Shown here one piece after another: positions 40,370-40,510 of a DNA stretch of 40,510 nucleotides. Made by a program: the position numbers and the translations under genes. Position 1 is the stretch's first letter; every line of letters begins with the position of its first letter. Under the pieces are notes generated by a model. The model did no database searches, was not told where the DNA came from, and saw only the letters and a list, made by a program, of their open reading frames with translations. The DNA comes from Lachnospiraceae bacterium (GTDB lineage: Bacteria > Bacillota > Clostridia > Lachnospirales > Lachnospiraceae): assembly GCA_024698555.1 (NCBI GenBank), contig JAILRI010000046.1, positions 1 to 40,510 of the forward strand, read 5' to 3'.

Positions 40370-40510
40370 CTAGTACATCGATTCTTAAATAACTGGACCG
40401 AATGCTTGCCTACTTATCCCGATAGCACACGCCTGAAAGCCTCGCCGTAGCCCGCTACGTCTGCGTTTTCAGACATGTACTCTCGGGCAAGCATTCGGCG
40501 CATTAGTCCA
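40370..40510. repeat. Palindromic MITE-like repeat element, copy 2 (cut by window end)
   Basis: The first 141 bases of a second copy. Bases 40370-40408 are identical to 1464-1502. Bases 40421-40510 match 1514-1603 with a single A-to-G change. Between them, 12 nt (40409-40420) bear no resemblance to the 11 nt at the same place in copy 1. The right terminal repeat would fall about 24 bp beyond the window. Same orientation as copy 1, and likewise just past a gene's 3' end. Confidence 0.85.

Overview
The window looks like chromosome from a motile, pectin-using member of the Clostridia, most likely Lachnospiraceae. Strong purine-rich ribosome binding sites, TTGACA/TATAAT-type promoters, a clostridial class A penicillin-binding protein with a Cys-rich tail, a LipO/YtcP/LplB-type sugar ABC system, an orphan-SelD selenium cluster and an intact altronate pathway all fit. 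The assignment is inferred from gene content and style, not from a marker gene. No rRNA, tRNA, CRISPR array, phage or transposase gene was seen.

Layout. 1-1463: the 3' end of a fructuronate reductase/mannitol dehydrogenase-family gene, then a DegV lipid-binding protein. 1464-1627: a 164-bp palindromic repeat; a second copy begins at 40370 and runs off the right edge. 1639-6004 (minus): a response regulator and a large membrane hybrid histidine kinase. 6174-7300: an unrecognised gene and a YigZ protein overlapping tail to tail. 7435-10528: a bifunctional penicillin-binding protein and a 67-aa membrane protein. 10703-13965: a REC/HD-GYP/GGDEF c-di-GMP protein followed by a BTAD/SARP-type regulator; both end in a similar degenerate GGDEF-like domain. 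13981-18025 (minus): a selenium cluster (cysteine desulfurase-like enzyme, YedE, TusA/YedF-like carrier, DUF3343, SelD). 18150-19722: RarA and a small membrane protein. 19716-22488 (minus): a Lit-family lipoprotein transacylase and a FliK-like protein. 22753-32279: a ten-gene ABC importer operon. 32287-40356: a LacI-family regulator divergent from a uronate/pectin operon (uxaB, uxaA, GH28, TIM-barrel isomerase, GH105).

How the genes fit together. The ABC importer probably brings in pectic oligosaccharides. GH28 and GH105, both without signal peptides, would cut them inside the cell; UxaB and UxaA would send galacturonate-derived tagaturonate to 2-keto-3-deoxygluconate. TGTAA...TTACA operator-like sites occur at the LacI and uxaB promoters and between the FliK-like gene and the ABC operon, suggesting one regulon that also touches a flagellum-related gene.

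Most notable for follow-up are: the repeated [membrane protein, membrane protein, ATPase] module in the ABC operon; the paired degenerate GGDEF domains; the palindromic element with a hypervariable 11-12 nt slot; and a copper-box-like operator inside the Lit promoter.
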